From assembly GCA_922989275.2 (NCBI GenBank), contig OV277864.1, forward strand, positions 46,313,550 to 46,377,549: a stretch of DNA of 64,000 nt, given 5' to 3'. The notes beneath the pieces were generated by a model. The model ran no database searches. It was not told where the DNA came from and worked only from the letters and a program-made list of their open reading frames with translations. The DNA comes from Gari tellinella. Taxonomy: Eukaryota; Mollusca; Bivalvia; Cardiida; Psammobiidae. Positions 1-10,839 of the stretch are shown here, piece after piece. A program made the translations under genes and the position numbers. Each line of letters begins with the position of its first letter. The stretch's first letter is position 1.

Positions 1-117
1 CCGTATTTTCCTTTTCAGTTATCGTATTAACTAAGACTTACAGGAATTTACCAGAACCAAAAAATGGTTCCAAACAGATCTAAACACTATTTGGAAGTGC
101 TGATTTCTTTGTTACAG

Positions 118-235
118 GAAATAAACGAGCAAGCCAACCGACTGGCCCGAGCAGCGCTACATGTTGGACTAAAGAAAGGGGACACTGTGGCCATAATGAT
201 GTATAATGAACCTGCCTTCATATGGACCTATCTCG
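118..235 (+). CDS. SLC27A: SLC27A exon (first in window)
   Basis: The acceptor TTACAG precedes 118 and the donor GTGCGT starts at 236. It begins in phase 0 and ends after one base of a codon. It encodes the start of the AMP-binding domain ([20 protein letters not shown], then a '[11 protein letters not shown]' match to the family NSPEFVWxxLG motif). Since it starts in the middle of the family alignment, upstream exons must lie outside the window. Confidence 0.9.
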
Positions 236-3200
236 GTGCGTATATTTTTATAAAATTACAGGCGAACCTCAATATTTCAAACTCAATAGATTCGAAATAA
301 CTTCGAAGTAGATCTATTGACTTCAACAGTATTTCTACTGTTGACTTCCATTATTTCAAATTAGCTTAAGTCGAGTCTAACCGCATTTAGCCACGTTTAT
401 ACTTTACAAGAAAGTTTGTTTCTACTTAAAAGAGTTTAAAATAACGACGTTCGAATATATATAAAGATAAAACATGTACGAGGCGTTGTTTCTTTTGAAA
501 ATGAATACATAGTATATACCATAATATACACCTACGCAATTCTAAAACACAACTAAGTTTGATAAATGCATATTTCCAGAAATGTTTTCAAAATGCACAT
601 GTAGAGTAAATCCTCTCTATCACGGCCCCTTAATGGAAGGGTGGTAATTGGTTGTATAAAGAACAGTTTAAAGCAATGTGACAGTAAAAAAGAAAGCTTT
701 TTGTTTTACTGTGACAGTCACATTGCTTAAAGCGGTCACCTTTCATAATCATCTAATAGTAAACACAAGCATGTGGTCGTATAGAGGTTTTACTATACAT
801 ATATCAAACACATTACGACAATATCAGTTCTCAGCAAAATGATATCCAACGTTTCAGCCATGATGAAGATTGGAGTGATTATGTCAATGATAAATACGAA
901 TTTACGGGGAAAGCCACTACAACATTGTATCAGCGTCTCATCAACGACCGTCATCATAGTCGGGTCAGGTATGTATTTAACTCATTCACTCAGGAACTTT
1001 TGATGAACGATTTCGATTTCCAATTAAATCTAGCCCTATTACGGATATTTAGGGTTGTTGTGTGCAAGACTATTGCAACAAACGAAACAATGGAGACCCT
1101 AATAGGAGCCCTCTGAGCAGGGTCTACCTTGTTAGGAAAGGTGTACCTTCCTAGGTACATTGAGTTTTAATGACGAGTATGCTCCTCGCTAGAGTTGAAT
1201 GCGATACTCAGTAGTTAAAATGTCGTTCTTTGTCAAGCCTTTTGAAACAGATTAATATTCCAAAACATGAAGTGCTTGAGGGAAAACTTTATTCTTGTCA
1301 AAATATTGTTTTATGTTTGACACCTTTTGTACAATTCAAATAGTTTTGAACCAGATTCAAAACTATTTGCCACTCCGATTTATAAAATTTGTCCAAATAT
1401 TGAACACTGTTATTTAACCCCGCAAACTTCAAATGGACAAGTCCAGTTTAAAATAACTATAGTCCATATCAAAATATTAGGGGTTGAATTCACAAAACAT
1501 ATTGCAAAATGACAAAATTAATAGTGAACACCCTGATCAGAGGGTTCCTACAGGAGCCCTCTGAAAAGGGTATACACTCTTTGCATATCACAATGTACTT
1601 TTCCATGGTCCACTGTTTGTTAATGGAGAGTATACTCGTCGCTCAGATTAACCGTGTGAATGCGAATTTTTCAGATAAAGACCTCACAGATGCAGTAGCT
1701 GCCATATTGCCAGAAATGTCAGACCTGACTGTTTATACAAATATCCCAGACACTAGTCACTTGTCATCACACTTCAGCGCAGATTTGCATAGGCGATCGG
1801 ACACTGAGTCCATGGAGAACATAAATCTGTCCATCAGAGCTGGTTCCATGCCGAAAGATCCAATTGCATACATATTCACATCCGGGACAACAGGTAATAT
1901 GACAATCTGTTTAGTTTTACACACTGTTTAAATACTGTTTTCTGAAAGTAGACAAAGTGCTTGTTAAAATCTATCATGGTCTTACCTGGTTGATGAAACC
2001 ATTTGGTAGTTGGTCTTTATGGATGAATATGTACTTTAGTACCCACTTTAGTGAACTTACAGAGAGGATGTCTTAGACTAACTTAACCTACATTGTACAT
2101 TGTTTTCCATTCCCAGGTCTGCCGAAAGCTGCCTATATCACCACTCACAAAACCGTGGCAGGTTTCATGCTGGGTGGAATATTTGGAATCCAGTCCAATG
2201 ATAGGATATTTGTTTGCCTTCCCTTGTATCATTCCAGCGGACTACTTGTAGCGGTGACCTCGACAATTGCATTTGGTAGGTTAAGATGTATAAGCACGTT
2301 CTATTTTCTTGATTATTTGATTAATTTAATATCCATACAGTTTGGTATCGAAACGGCGACTTTAGAGTTTTGGCAACACATACAGTAAGACTTGTTTGGA
2401 TGTTTGAAGTTACTTATGAATATCACAATAATAGTTGTTATCAGAATAGAAAGCACGTTCGTCTCTTTAAAACACAATCCCTAACACATTTCTTTAAACG
2501 ACCTAAACATACATGTAATAATGCTGGTGTTTTGTTTTCAAGAAATACATTCCGGAAATATTATGTGTTTGGAATTTCCCTTCAGTTTACAACAGTAGTT
2601 CTGTTTACCATATAGAATATTACACATCAAATACACAGTTATACAAATTGTTCGTTGCAATAGTCATGTTTTTCTGTATTAAGGTGCAACGTGTGTGTTG
2701 GAGAAAAAGTTTTCAAAATCTAATTTCTTAAACATCTGCCGGGAGCATGGAGTTACAGTCATGGTGTACATTGGAGAGCTTTGTCGTTACCTGCTTACAA
2801 CAGAAAAGGTATACTATCAGATGTAAGAGTTCATTGTACCACGTTTTATGATAGACTGGTACATTAATGAATAATTTACACTCAATATTGCCATGTAATA
2901 AACTTACTTGTTACATAAACCATATTAAATTAAACTGTACCAGTCTCAACTGAAAACAGTATCGGTTATTCCTTGGGCGAATAACGTTAAGCAAACATTA
3001 TGTATGTTAATTAATTTTACCGTCGCCTTTCATTTACAAATAGAAGATTCAACTGATGAATTCTAATATTCTATTTTATTCACATGACCCGTGTCACTGT
3101 AAAACCAGCCAAATAGCGACAGGTAAGATGCAATCAAGAAAGTGTTTTACTTTTACCCTTTTACTGCCATAATGTCGAAAACAACCGTCTAACAAAGTCA

Positions 3201-6200
3201 CTGCCATATTATCGTATGCTTATATATTTCGTCTGATTTTACTTTTTTGAAATTCTACACATTTTTGACAAACATTGAGGAGACAATGGTATTAGTGTCA
3301 AAGAGAGAGGATCCTGCCACACGCCGCGTTTCGAACTTCTGATGTTCGTATAAATTATTTCTATCAATACTTGCTTTCAGAGTGATATGGACACACAACA
3401 TTCCATTCGATTAGCTATTGGCAATGGTCTGAGACAGGACGTGTTTGCAGATTTCAAGGACAGGTTCAAGATTAGTAGAATTTGTGAGTTTTATGCTAGC
3501 ACAGAAGGCTCGGCTGGCATGGTCAACTTTGACGGAGTCGTGGGCGCATGTGGAAGAATATCCCCCTTCTTGGTAGGTACTGTAGATATAAAACGTTGTT
3601 CTGTCCCGTTTAAACGCAAACGAAACGCAAACGCATTGCAATAAAATGTAGAAATTACCACTTTTTGACAATTCTGAATGCTGATTTAAACCTGGATGGC
3701 AAACAGTTTGGAGCCTGATCAGACACCGGGTTACCCGGTATCTGATCCGACTCCAAACTGTTTGCATGGACAATAATAGATTTATCGTAAACGCGTTTAA
3801 TTAGGAAGGAATAACCTTTTCTTCTCTGTACATAACTGTTTTAAACGTTTCCTAAATCGTAAAGCCTTATACAGCTCGCCCTTATCCCAATAAAGATACA
3901 TGTGCATGGTTTTAGTTAGTATTTGTAAGGATATATAAGAGGGACATTCTAAAATCGTTACAGTTGGCTAAGTTCCAAATTAACCTAAAGTCTCATTCTT
4001 AAATTGAATACAGGTGACAATTCAAAGTAGGTTAGAAGAAAATGTAGAGTGCGCCTGAAAGGCATTCTACTTTAATTTCAGCCTGCTTTAAGGTATTATT
4101 AATCTGTTTGTATATAGACGATATTATTAAAGTGAATATTCATGACTATGAAGTGGAACTGTTTTAATAATTTGAATGCGTATTTATAGGAAAAAAGGGA
4201 AAAGGCGTTTTATGTTTTATTTCTTATCAGTTGTCAGCAATCTCGTATCTAAAACACGGAATAAAGCATGTTTCATACTTCAACACATTAATTATATCAC
4301 AAAAATTGAAATATTATACAAGTGTATATACCATTCTATATAATTGAACTAATAATGACAAGATACTCATAAAAAGTCACTGTGTACACCTCGACCATCT
4401 ATAGATGTTTGAGGCATACATTTGTGTATATCTATCGGGATTGCACTGTCTGTTCGTACAAGTGTGTCTGTACGTCGGTGCGCACGATGCTATTCAGAGT
4501 ATACCATTTCTTCTAACACCAACATCGCTTAACCGAATACTTTGACACCTATACAGTTAATGCTTCGAACCATTCCCAATTCAACAATAAAATTATATAG
4601 TTGTTTCGTTTGACCCAAACACAAATTGACCTTGACATTGATCTAAATTTTACTTAGAATAATTAAAAATTAGTTATTTCTGAGTCACCTAGATTTTACC
4701 GTTTTGTTAGCAAACATCAGTTAATAAAAAAGTGTTTTACCAATGTTTCATTTTATTTCAGGGCCTTTTCCTTAAAATGGGACTTTATAAGTGGAATGTA
4801 GAGGAGGAATGTTTGGTCAGAGATAACAAGGGGCATTGTGTTCCAGTTCCATTTGGTAAGTACAGTATTAATTTCGCTTGTCTTTGTTTAGCAAGGAATA
4901 TATGTAGACATTGTTTATTTCTTCTATTTTTGATGGTTTTAATCCTTTGACACATCTGTAGTCAGAGTCGAGTTTAGAAGACTTTGACTTAGTCTACATC
5001 CGCTCAAGAAACATATAATTATAAATCAGATAATAATCATCATTACATGAAAATTCGATTCATTTGAGAAATGTTTTAAACGAAACAATGAAAACGTTTT
5101 GGAAATGTGTAACTTACACTGATTACATAGATCTACTACATTCTAAACATGAGCTACTTTTACTTGCTTTTGTGTATGAGTAATTCTGGATCGGGAACGT
5201 GACATGCTTCTTTGAAATACGGCGTCACCGAGGGTTGTCGATTACCCAGCTTTTGCAACATGCTTCTTTGAGATTGTTTAATGAAATTCAAAGACCATAT
5301 GTATAGATACTCTCCAAACATGTCTGAAATAATATTCAAGTGTTAAAGTAATTTACGAAAATGGGTTTAGGCCAATTCTGGGGGGGGGGGGGAGGATTCA
5401 GGGTTTTAACAGTTTTATTCAATGTTAGAGGTTCTCTGTTTATATGAACAGTTTCAAATGCTACTTTCAAAAACATTTGAAAAGTTGCAATGCTTTCAGA
5501 ATTGTCACAATTAATCTCCGTTTTTACTTTTCATTCAATACCTCTATACATCAGTTTGAAACCATCAGCAGTATTCTCAAGCCCTTTGATATGTTTTACT
5601 TCATACTTTTGCATTTGCAGTAATTCAATGTTCGAAATCTAATTCCTAGTCATTTCAAAAGTATGCATTACACATTTGTAATGTACCAAAATATAGCATA
5701 ATTAGAAATTTGGACAAAGTCTAATGTATGAGGTTTGCTTTGGTTTTGCAGGAACTCCAGGACTTCTTCTAACAGCCATTAATCAAAAGCAAGAATACCA
5801 AGGCTACAAAGGGAGAAAAGATTTAACGGAGAGCAAAATCGTCAAGTATTGAATACTTAAGACATTGTTTCTCAATGTTATCCATACTTAATCTCATACC
5901 CGTTTGGTTGACCTTTACTTTGCCATTAACTCTTTGCTTAACTCATTCACCCCTGAAACTTTTAATGGACAATTCCAATTTCATTTTAAGTCTAGTCCAA
6001 TTTTTGCTATTTAGGTTTGATTTTAACATTATATTTTAAAATGACAAACAGTAAGGATCCCTCTGATCAGGGTATACACTGTTTGCATAGGACAAGTGTA
6101 GTCCTCAAGATGTATACTGCTTGTAAAGGACGAGTATACTCGTCGCTAGGGTTGAATGTGTCAAACATTGCAGTACGAGTTTATGGCTGTATTGGAAGAA

Positions 6201-9198
6201 ACACACTGTAGTTAATGCTTACAGTAGGACTAGATTACAGAGAAAACAAATCTTTAACCGATTCACCGATATTATGATGTAAACTTCCATCTAACAAGAT
6301 AACTGTCATATAATCGTCTGGTTACAGTTTTAGTCTGCTTTTATTTTGGTCATATAATGCGCTACACTTTGTATTTAAGACTGACAGTTTATAATATGTG
6401 TTGCGATTGACAGAAATCTGACTATATATTTGAGTACATGTACCAATTAGAATCATAATAAGGGCAGTGAGAATGAGAGACAGTACAGACACTTCATATC
6501 ATGAACATATTGGACTTGTAGTTTACAGCGCTATTGGAAGAAATACATGTATTTGCAATTATGAGTACAAAGACCTTATAACTACAGAGAGTACTGACAA
6601 AGTAAAATTAGTATACGTAATACAGTAAGGCAGTCTGTTTGCATTTGCTTATCTTCAATAATTTATCTTAACATGATGGATGTGGAAGTTTACCATGAAG
6701 CTGAACATGTTTTGGGAAATGTTTTGAAAATCGATGAAATCCTATTTAGATACTACAATATATATAACGGTCTTTACGGTTCACATGTACCGTATAACCC
6801 CTATATGACAACCACAATTTAAAGACATATATTTGGTTCTTAAAGCATGTGACTGTTATAAACGCAAAAATGAAAATAATGCAGAACTATTATGTAGGAG
6901 TGTTCTGCTTTACTTTCATCTTGTTTCAAGCTATAAAATGTATATGTCCTTCAAACCATCAAGAAGTACACCTTTCAATAGTCAGAACAGAGGATGTTTA
7001 TTTTATGATAATGCGTTTAATGACAGTACGTTCACTTTTATGGGTATTGTTTTTCAGAAATGTTGTGAAGGATGGTGATGTTTATTTCAATACTGGGGAC
7101 CTCATGGTGCAGGACAGGAATTACAATGTTTACTTTAATGACAGAGTAGGCGATACATTCAGGTAAGAAATCGAAATGTGGCGTTAGTCTAGGTGTATAT
7201 TAGTTAGAAGTATGTGTATAATTTAAGTCTACATTGGAACCTATCAATATTTTGACTTAATAGTCTCAAACGCACTTTAACCCCTCTTAATGCTAAATTT
7301 TAACGACCACTATATATCAACAGCTTTAACTTGTTACCTTTTCTCCAATTTCTAAACAAGAGTAAAGGCCATAGCATTGTTCATCAGAGTGTCAAACAGG
7401 GTGGATCGTAACCTACAGATGCCGCGTTATGCGGCGTCTGTTCAGGCCAGTGGTGACGATAGAGTAAACATGCATCAGTATATGTGTTATCAGTTTTACA
7501 TGCATGTTGTACTTACTAATAAGAAAACGAAAAGGGAGAAAAACTATATACGTACTTCGTACGTGTATGATGTGTTAACGTTAAGTGTTGTCCTGATCGC
7601 CCGACAATTATTGCTTTATAATATACATGTAGCCCAGTATATAAAAATTAGTATGATACATTGTTTTAGATGGAAAGGTGAAAATGTTTCAACAACAGAG
7701 GTCAGCAACTTCCTCACAGATATTGACTTTGTAATTGATGCCTACGTGTATGGTGTGAGCATACCAGGTGAGTGACGAATATATCATCAGGGATATAGTG
7801 GACAAGATGTTGTGCTTTACCGTTTAACGCAAATGAAGGCAAACGCAATTCAATAAAATATAGAAAACAATGTATTCTTGAAAATACTAACATTTATTTT
7901 TAACTGAATGGTAAACAATTTGGAACCTGATCAGACGCTGAGTTACCCGGCGTCTGTCCAAAACTATTTGCAATGTAAATGATTATTTGAACACTAATGC
8001 GTACATGTATATTGAGGTAGTATTTGAACTTTCCCAGTGTATGTACTTATGTCTAAAACAATGCAAACGTTTATATAAATGTTAAATACAAGTGTACTTA
8101 ATAAACATACATGTATGAGGTATGTGCAATAAATTTCTGATACATATTATAGAGGATAATGAATGAGTGTGTTTGCAGTATTGAGTTTGTTGAACGAGTT
8201 GGATAAAATAATAATATGGCGAACCTTGTTGAGCAACATATCATTTTATCCATCGAGTTCAACCAATTCAATGCTGAACACACGTGAATGTAAAATTCTT
8301 TTTAGGTATCATCACAAATACCAATTGACACAAAAATCGTTTACTTTCACTCTTTCGTTAGGAAAACGATTCGTCATACGTGTTGTTAGATTTTATTCAT
8401 CCATAGATAAAAACACATATTGAACTAAAATAAAGCAAATCAATATCAATGTGTTGCTAAAAGTCTTCTCTTGTAACATATTCCCATTTTAAAGTCATAT
8501 CTAAGCTAAACTTGTTTTAATTGACTAAACATCAGCATTTGACATTTAGTTTCGTTTTTGGAATTACATCATTATTATAAAATGACGTCATTTTGATGTA
8601 ACGTTGAAAATTTAAAACCAAATTGTTTTCTGAGAACCTGTTAGTACTAGAGATATACGTAGCTTGATTAGCTGCCTCGTTTGCCGGACTGCTCGGTGAT
8701 AAAATTGGGCACACTTGTAAATGTTTCAATGACTAGTGGTCTAAACTGTATAGCAATATAATATTTCATTGATTAGTAAATTAGCATATTATATGCACGC
8801 TGCGCCGTACGATTTTATTTCACTGTATATTTTGCACGTTTATGTGATAATGAATATATGAGTGTGTCCATCTTCTAGGTTGTGACGGACGGGCAGGAAT
8901 GTCAGCTCTTGTTGTTCCGAAATCCCAAACGTTTGATGAAAAGTGTCTTAAGCAGCTCTATCAACATTGCAAAGAGTGTATTCCAGTGTATGCCAGACCT
9001 TTATTCCTCCGTGTCCATTTAGACGAACTGGATATGACGTCAACACTGAAACAGAACAAGGTGCGACTGAAAAAAGAAGGTTATGACGTCAGTGTTGTAT
9101 CTGAGGACTTGTTCTATTACGACAGATCAGCGGATGGCTACAAACCCCTTACCAAAGACGTGTTTGCTAAGATAAGCGGTGGCAACATAGCATTTTGA
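118..9198 (+). CDS. SLC27A: SLC27A-family very-long-chain acyl-CoA synthetase / fatty acid transport protein (3' part)
   Basis: This enzyme activates long and very long fatty acids to acyl-CoA with ATP, usually at ER, peroxisomal or plasma membranes, and so drives fatty-acid uptake. Eleven exons join in frame: 118-235, 858-968, 1675-1893, 2117-2275, 2684-2808, 3381-3572, 4762-4855, 5752-5845, 7058-7162, 7670-7767, 8879-9198. They total 1635 nt, that is 544 residues plus TGA. The assembled protein has the AMP-binding loop [14 protein letters not shown] (about 142-155), [22 protein letters not shown] with [18 protein letters not shown], and the FATP signature [12 protein letters not shown] (about 406-417). 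Vertebrate members are about 620-645 residues, so roughly the first 100, including the N-terminal membrane segment, lie off the left edge. The DVYFNTGDL and VGDTFRWKG stretches look closer to SLC27A2/A6 than to SLC27A4, but the paralogue is not certain. No key motif is broken. The introns are full of MITEs. Confidence 0.94.
602..797. mobile_element. TM2 MITE in SLC27A intron
   Basis: TA-flanked ends with AGTAAATCCTCTC on the left and AGAGGTTTTACT on the right (inverted). In the middle is core C2: TTTAAAGCAATGTGACAG pairing with its complement ending TCACATTGCTTAAAG. It lies between the first two visible exons. Confidence 0.75.
858..968 (+). CDS. SLC27A: SLC27A exon
   Basis: The acceptor TTTCAG ends at 857 and the donor GTATGT follows 968. 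Phase 1 in and phase 1 out match the neighbours. It encodes [20 protein letters not shown] followed by [17 protein letters not shown], matching the family 'lakiGa.aalIN.nlRg..Llhci.vs.a' stretch. Confidence 0.92.
977..1215. repeat. PB3 MITE relic in SLC27A intron
   Basis: It starts TTAACTCATTCACTC nine bases after the exon ending at 968. It has the PB3 interior (GAGACCC, GGAGCCCTCTGAGCAGGGT) and the right end CTAGAGTTGAATG. One arm of the palindrome is largely missing. Confidence 0.6.
1414..1655. repeat. PB3 MITE relic next to an SLC27A acceptor
   Basis: PB3-type left end (TTAACCCCGCAAACTTC), core with CACCCTGATCAGAGGG and GGAGCCCTCTG, and right end with GTATACTCGTCGCTC. It stops within about 20-30 bases of the acceptor at 1674, so it may supply part of the branch-point region of that intron. 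Confidence 0.6.
1675..1893 (+). CDS. SLC27A: SLC27A exon with AMP-binding P-loop
   Basis: The acceptor TTTTTCAG ends at 1674 and the donor GTAATA starts at 1894. It carries the variable linker and then [13 protein letters not shown], the ATP/AMP-binding loop of adenylate-forming enzymes. The last glycine codon is split and completed in the next exon. A PB3 MITE relic ends only about 20-30 bases upstream of the acceptor. Confidence 0.93.
2117..2275 (+). CDS. SLC27A: SLC27A exon
   Basis: The acceptor TTCCCAG ends at 2116 and the donor GTAGGT starts at 2276. It opens with the rest of the P-loop (GLPKAA) and contains [16 protein letters not shown], the family 'vlPLYHsaG' motif of the adenylation domain. 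Phase 1 on both sides. Confidence 0.93.
2684..2808 (+). CDS. SLC27A: SLC27A exon
   Basis: The acceptor ATTAAG ends at 2683 and the donor GTATAC starts at 2809. It encodes [20 protein letters not shown] then [20 protein letters not shown], the conserved '[10 protein letters not shown]' block of FATP/VLACS proteins. It ends in phase 0. Confidence 0.93.
3381..3572 (+). CDS. SLC27A: SLC27A exon with EFYASTEG motif
   Basis: The acceptor GCTTTCAG ends at 3380. The donor GTAGGT at 3573 keeps phase 0 with the next exon. A second GT at 3577 is possible but would shift the frame. It encodes [16 protein letters not shown], then [20 protein letters not shown], the family 'EFYgaTEg' motif. A TM1 MITE starts about 7 bases after the donor. 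Confidence 0.92.
3580..3830. mobile_element. TM1 MITE beside an SLC27A donor
   Basis: Diverged TM1 with CCCGTTTAAACGCAAACG, core C1 (GGCAAACAGTTTGGAGCC, GATCAGACACCGGGT, then the complementary arm) and AAACGCGTTTAATTAGG at the right. It begins just after the donor of the exon ending at 3572. Confidence 0.8.
4005..4180. repeat. PB1 MITE relic
   Basis: Core C2 (AGTAGGTTAGAAG, GAGTGCGCC, then CATTCTACTTTAATTTCAGC and CCTGCTTTAAGG) with PB1 flank CAGGTGACAATT. The ends are lost. Intronic in SLC27A. Confidence 0.5.
4392..4720. repeat. Dispersed 'CGTCC / ACCTAGATTTTACCG' repeat, copy 1
   Basis: It has GGCATACATTTGTG, GTCTGTTCGTAC, CGCTTAACCGAATACTTTG, CCTTGACATTGATC and CACCTAGATTTTACCGTTTTG. These blocks recur in the same order at about 22970-23400. 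It lies in an SLC27A intron. I recognise it as a repeat common in molluscs but cannot name its class. Confidence 0.6.
4762..4855 (+). CDS. SLC27A: SLC27A exon
   Basis: The acceptor ATTTCAG ends at 4761 and the donor GTAAGT starts at 4856. It encodes [20 protein letters not shown], matching the family 'lvkydvekdepvRD.nG.C' block, and starts in phase 0 with the preceding exon. Confidence 0.9.
5752..5845 (+). CDS. SLC27A: SLC27A exon
   Basis: The acceptor TTTTGCAG ends at 5751. The donor GTATTG at 5846 has to be used because the open frame stops two codons later. It encodes [11 protein letters not shown] then [17 protein letters not shown], the family 'GEpGLLv..I....f.GY.g....te.Ki' block. Confidence 0.9.
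5938..6165. mobile_element. PB3 MITE in SLC27A intron
   Basis: TTAACTCATTCACCCCTG left end, TCTAGTCC interior, and a palindrome GTAAGGATCCCTCTGATCAG reduced on one side (the mirror arm is missing). The right end is GTATACTCGTCGCTAGGGTT then GAATG. It starts about 90 bases after the donor at 5846. Confidence 0.7.
7058..7162 (+). CDS. SLC27A: SLC27A exon with [10 protein letters not shown] motif
   Basis: The acceptor TTTTTCAG ends at 7057 and the donor GTAAGA starts at 7163. It encodes [15 protein letters not shown] then [11 protein letters not shown], including the conserved aspartate of the adenylate-former TGD motif. It leaves a split arginine codon. Confidence 0.93.
7670..7767 (+). CDS. 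SLC27A: SLC27A exon with FATP signature
   Basis: The acceptor TGTTTTAG ends at 7669 and the donor GTGAGT starts at 7768. It encodes [15 protein letters not shown] then [13 protein letters not shown], the hallmark FATP/VLACS motif at the start of the C-terminal subdomain. Confidence 0.94.
7805..8010. repeat. TM1 MITE relic
   Basis: CCGTTTAACGCAAATG, the eroded core C1 (GGTAAACAATTTGGAACC, GATCAGACGCTGAGTTACCC, GGCGTCTG, then AACTATTTGC), and loss of both termini. Intronic. Confidence 0.5.
8148..8860. repeat. R1 repeat, copy 1 (last SLC27A intron)
   Basis: It opens with a palindrome of about 150 bp: AATGAGTGTGTTTGCAG, GAACGAGTTGGATAAAAT, ATCATTTTATCCATCGAGTT, GCTGAACACACG. A diverged interior follows, and it ends near GCACGTTTATGTGATAA. 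The same order of blocks occurs at 58031-58830. No coding capacity is seen. It ends close to the final-exon acceptor. Confidence 0.75.
8879..9198 (+). CDS. SLC27A: SLC27A terminal exon
   Basis: The acceptor TCTTCTAG ends at 8878 and TGA is at 9196-9198. It encodes [45 protein letters not shown] and [11 protein letters not shown], the normal C-terminal end of the family. The R1 repeat ends about 20-30 bases before the acceptor. Confidence 0.93.
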
Positions 9199-9311
9199 AA
9201 TATAGTTTGTTGTTTGGATTCGATTGACTTGCAACACATTTCTTTCTAAATTCATTCTATTTTTTGGAACTGAAAGCTTTGTAAATAAGAAAACCATGCA
9301 TTACAAATAGT

Positions 9312-9317
9312 AATAAA
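9312..9317 (+). terminator. Candidate polyadenylation signal of SLC27A
   Basis: AATAAA lies about 115 bases after the SLC27A stop codon and is followed by a T-rich stretch. The position fits a short 3' UTR. The real cleavage site cannot be seen from sequence alone. Confidence 0.55.
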
Positions 9318-9394
9318 GAGGGGTTCTTTTCAGTCTAGAAAAACGAGTTTATTTCCGAATAAATGCAGTAGCCCGATAACTATAAGTGTTTCAA

Positions 9395-9465
9395 TTGCAG
9401 ACATTTGGAACCAGATCAGTAGCCGGGTAACCCTGCGTATGATCAGGTTTTAAACTAATTATAGT
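9395..9465. repeat. Eroded C1 palindrome
   Basis: TTGCAGACATTTGGAACC, GATCAGTAGCCGGGTAACCC, then GATCAGGTTTTAAACTA. It is a decayed TM1-type core without recognisable ends, just downstream of the SLC27A gene. Confidence 0.45.
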
Positions 9466-9561
9466 AGCATCGCAAACATCAAACATATATAAGTATTTTA
9501 GAAAGAAATATGGACCAACAATGAATATCTCTAACTTGCAGCATTGTCTTTAATGCATGTA

Positions 9562-9807
9562 CAGTGGATAATCTGTTATTCTTTCCCAATAAACGCGTTT
9601 ACGCTAAAACTATTATTTGCAGTGCAAACAGTTTGGAGCCAGATCAGACGCCGGGTAACCCGGCGTCTGATCAGGCTCCAAACTGTTTGCAACCAAGATA
9701 AACAAGAATTATCAGAATTGTCCAAAAGTTGTTCTTTTCTACGTTTTAGTGCTTTGCGTTTGCGTACGTTTGCGTTTAAACGGGAAAGAATAACAGATTC
9801 TCCACTG
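9562..9807. mobile_element. TM1 MITE, full length (246 bp)
   Basis: TA dinucleotides flank the inverted ends CAGTGGATAATCTGTTATTC / GAATAACAGATTCTCCACTG. The interior has CCCAATAAACGCGTTTACGC on one side and GCGTTTAAACGGGAAAG on the other, with core C1 in the middle (GCAAACAGTTTGGAGCC, GATCAGACGCCGGGTAACCC, mirrored). The TA duplication and CAGTGG end fit a Tc1/mariner-type non-autonomous element. No transposase is present. Confidence 0.9.
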
Positions 9808-10164
9808 TACATTGTTCAACGAAAGAAGGATATGTCCAGAAGCACCGTACTTGGACAAATAAAAACTTTCATACTATTGTTTTATATTACATGTATAAGT
9901 TACATTAGTTTTCTACATTTGTAATATTCCCGTTAAACACTCAGCAATAGTTTTGGTCTTTGGCGCAATACATTTAGTGCAACGGCAGATGATCTATTGA
10001 ACATGTATCAGTTTAAAGGTTTGTATAAATAACGATATTTATTTGATGCAGTTTTACCATTTGAATCTTAAAAATATGGATTTGATTAGCCTTTTTTAAT
10101 CTTCTACATGTAGTAAAGACATTTTGAACCAGTCTACTATGATAACCAACACTAATGAAAATAT

Positions 10165-10236
10165 CAAACAGTGCAGAGCCTGATCAGACGGCTTCTATAG
10201 AGTAGCCTTCTGATCTGGTTCTACACTGTTTTCAAA
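10165..10236. repeat. C1-type palindrome, PB3-like variant
   Basis: CAAACAGTGCAGAGCCTGAT, CAGACGGCTTCTATAGAGTA and the arm CTGATCTGGTTCTACACTG. The surroundings do not resemble a complete PB3, so this is either a relic or an isolated core. Confidence 0.5.
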
Positions 10237-10351
10237 TGTAACCATTTGGTGATATTGTTTATGATTATGTAAAAATAGGTTTGCTGGTTTCATAGTACAA
10301 TAATGTACATTTGCTTTTTATGTTGCGCGTGTAGTTACTGCAGACATGTGC

Positions 10352-10603
10352 TTAACCCTTTCCCTTATAGAAGCGACTTTTAGCGCATTCATTTTATTCA
10401 TCCGCCAAAGAAAAAAGTTCCATTTTATACTGTCATGAATATGTACCATAAGCAATATTTTCTATATCCTAGCAGATAGTAACTTAAAGCAGGCTGAAAG
10501 TAAAGCAGAATGCGCCATAGGGCGCATTCTACTTTACTTTCAACCTGCTTTAATAGGTCACATATCTTAACTACTAGAAACAGGCTATTGGGTAATGGGT
10601 TAA
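10352..10603. mobile_element. PB1 MITE, full length (252 bp)
   Basis: TTAA at both ends with inverted TTAACCCTTTCCC / GGGTAATGGGTTAA. Interior GAAGCGACTTTTAGCG and TCATCCGCC. Core C2: CTTAAAGCAGGCTGAAAG, AGCAGAATGCGCC and the mirrored arm. CCC next to a TTAA duplication is the piggyBac-type signature. Confidence 0.9.
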
Positions 10604-10839
10604 GACAGATATTTTGATCAAACAATGTCTTCTGGTTTTACATGTTCAGGTTAAAACAGTTACACTTTACCGTAAATCACACATTGTCATTAAAGACGAA
10701 TCACAAAATTATGTATACTATTATAATAAAATTACGAACTTTTCTGTGTAAAGTTGAATATAAATATATTTGAACTTATACGTATTTTACATGTATTTAA
10801 GATGGTGTTATATACTAAATTTAGTAATATCCCAAGACA

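Noticed and set aside
1..117. An additional upstream SLC27A exon after TTTTCCTTTTCAG at the left edge
   Set aside because: The following sequence has an early in-frame stop and no similarity to the family; the real exon starts after the acceptor at 117.
3411..3773. 120-codon minus-strand ORF
   Set aside because: It overlaps a well-supported SLC27A exon and a TM1 element in the opposite direction; a shadow.
5381..5394. Poly-G tract as a functional G-quadruplex
   Set aside because: A simple homopolymer run in an intron with no other supporting feature; it may also vary through sequencing error.
9544..9924. Recurrent 70-130 codon ORF on either strand at every TM1 copy (reading INAFTLKLLFAVQTVWSQIR and similar)
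   Set aside because: It is the translation of the TM1 palindrome and ends. The same DNA gives similar ORFs on both strands because it is an inverted repeat. There is no start context or family match, and it decays with the element.
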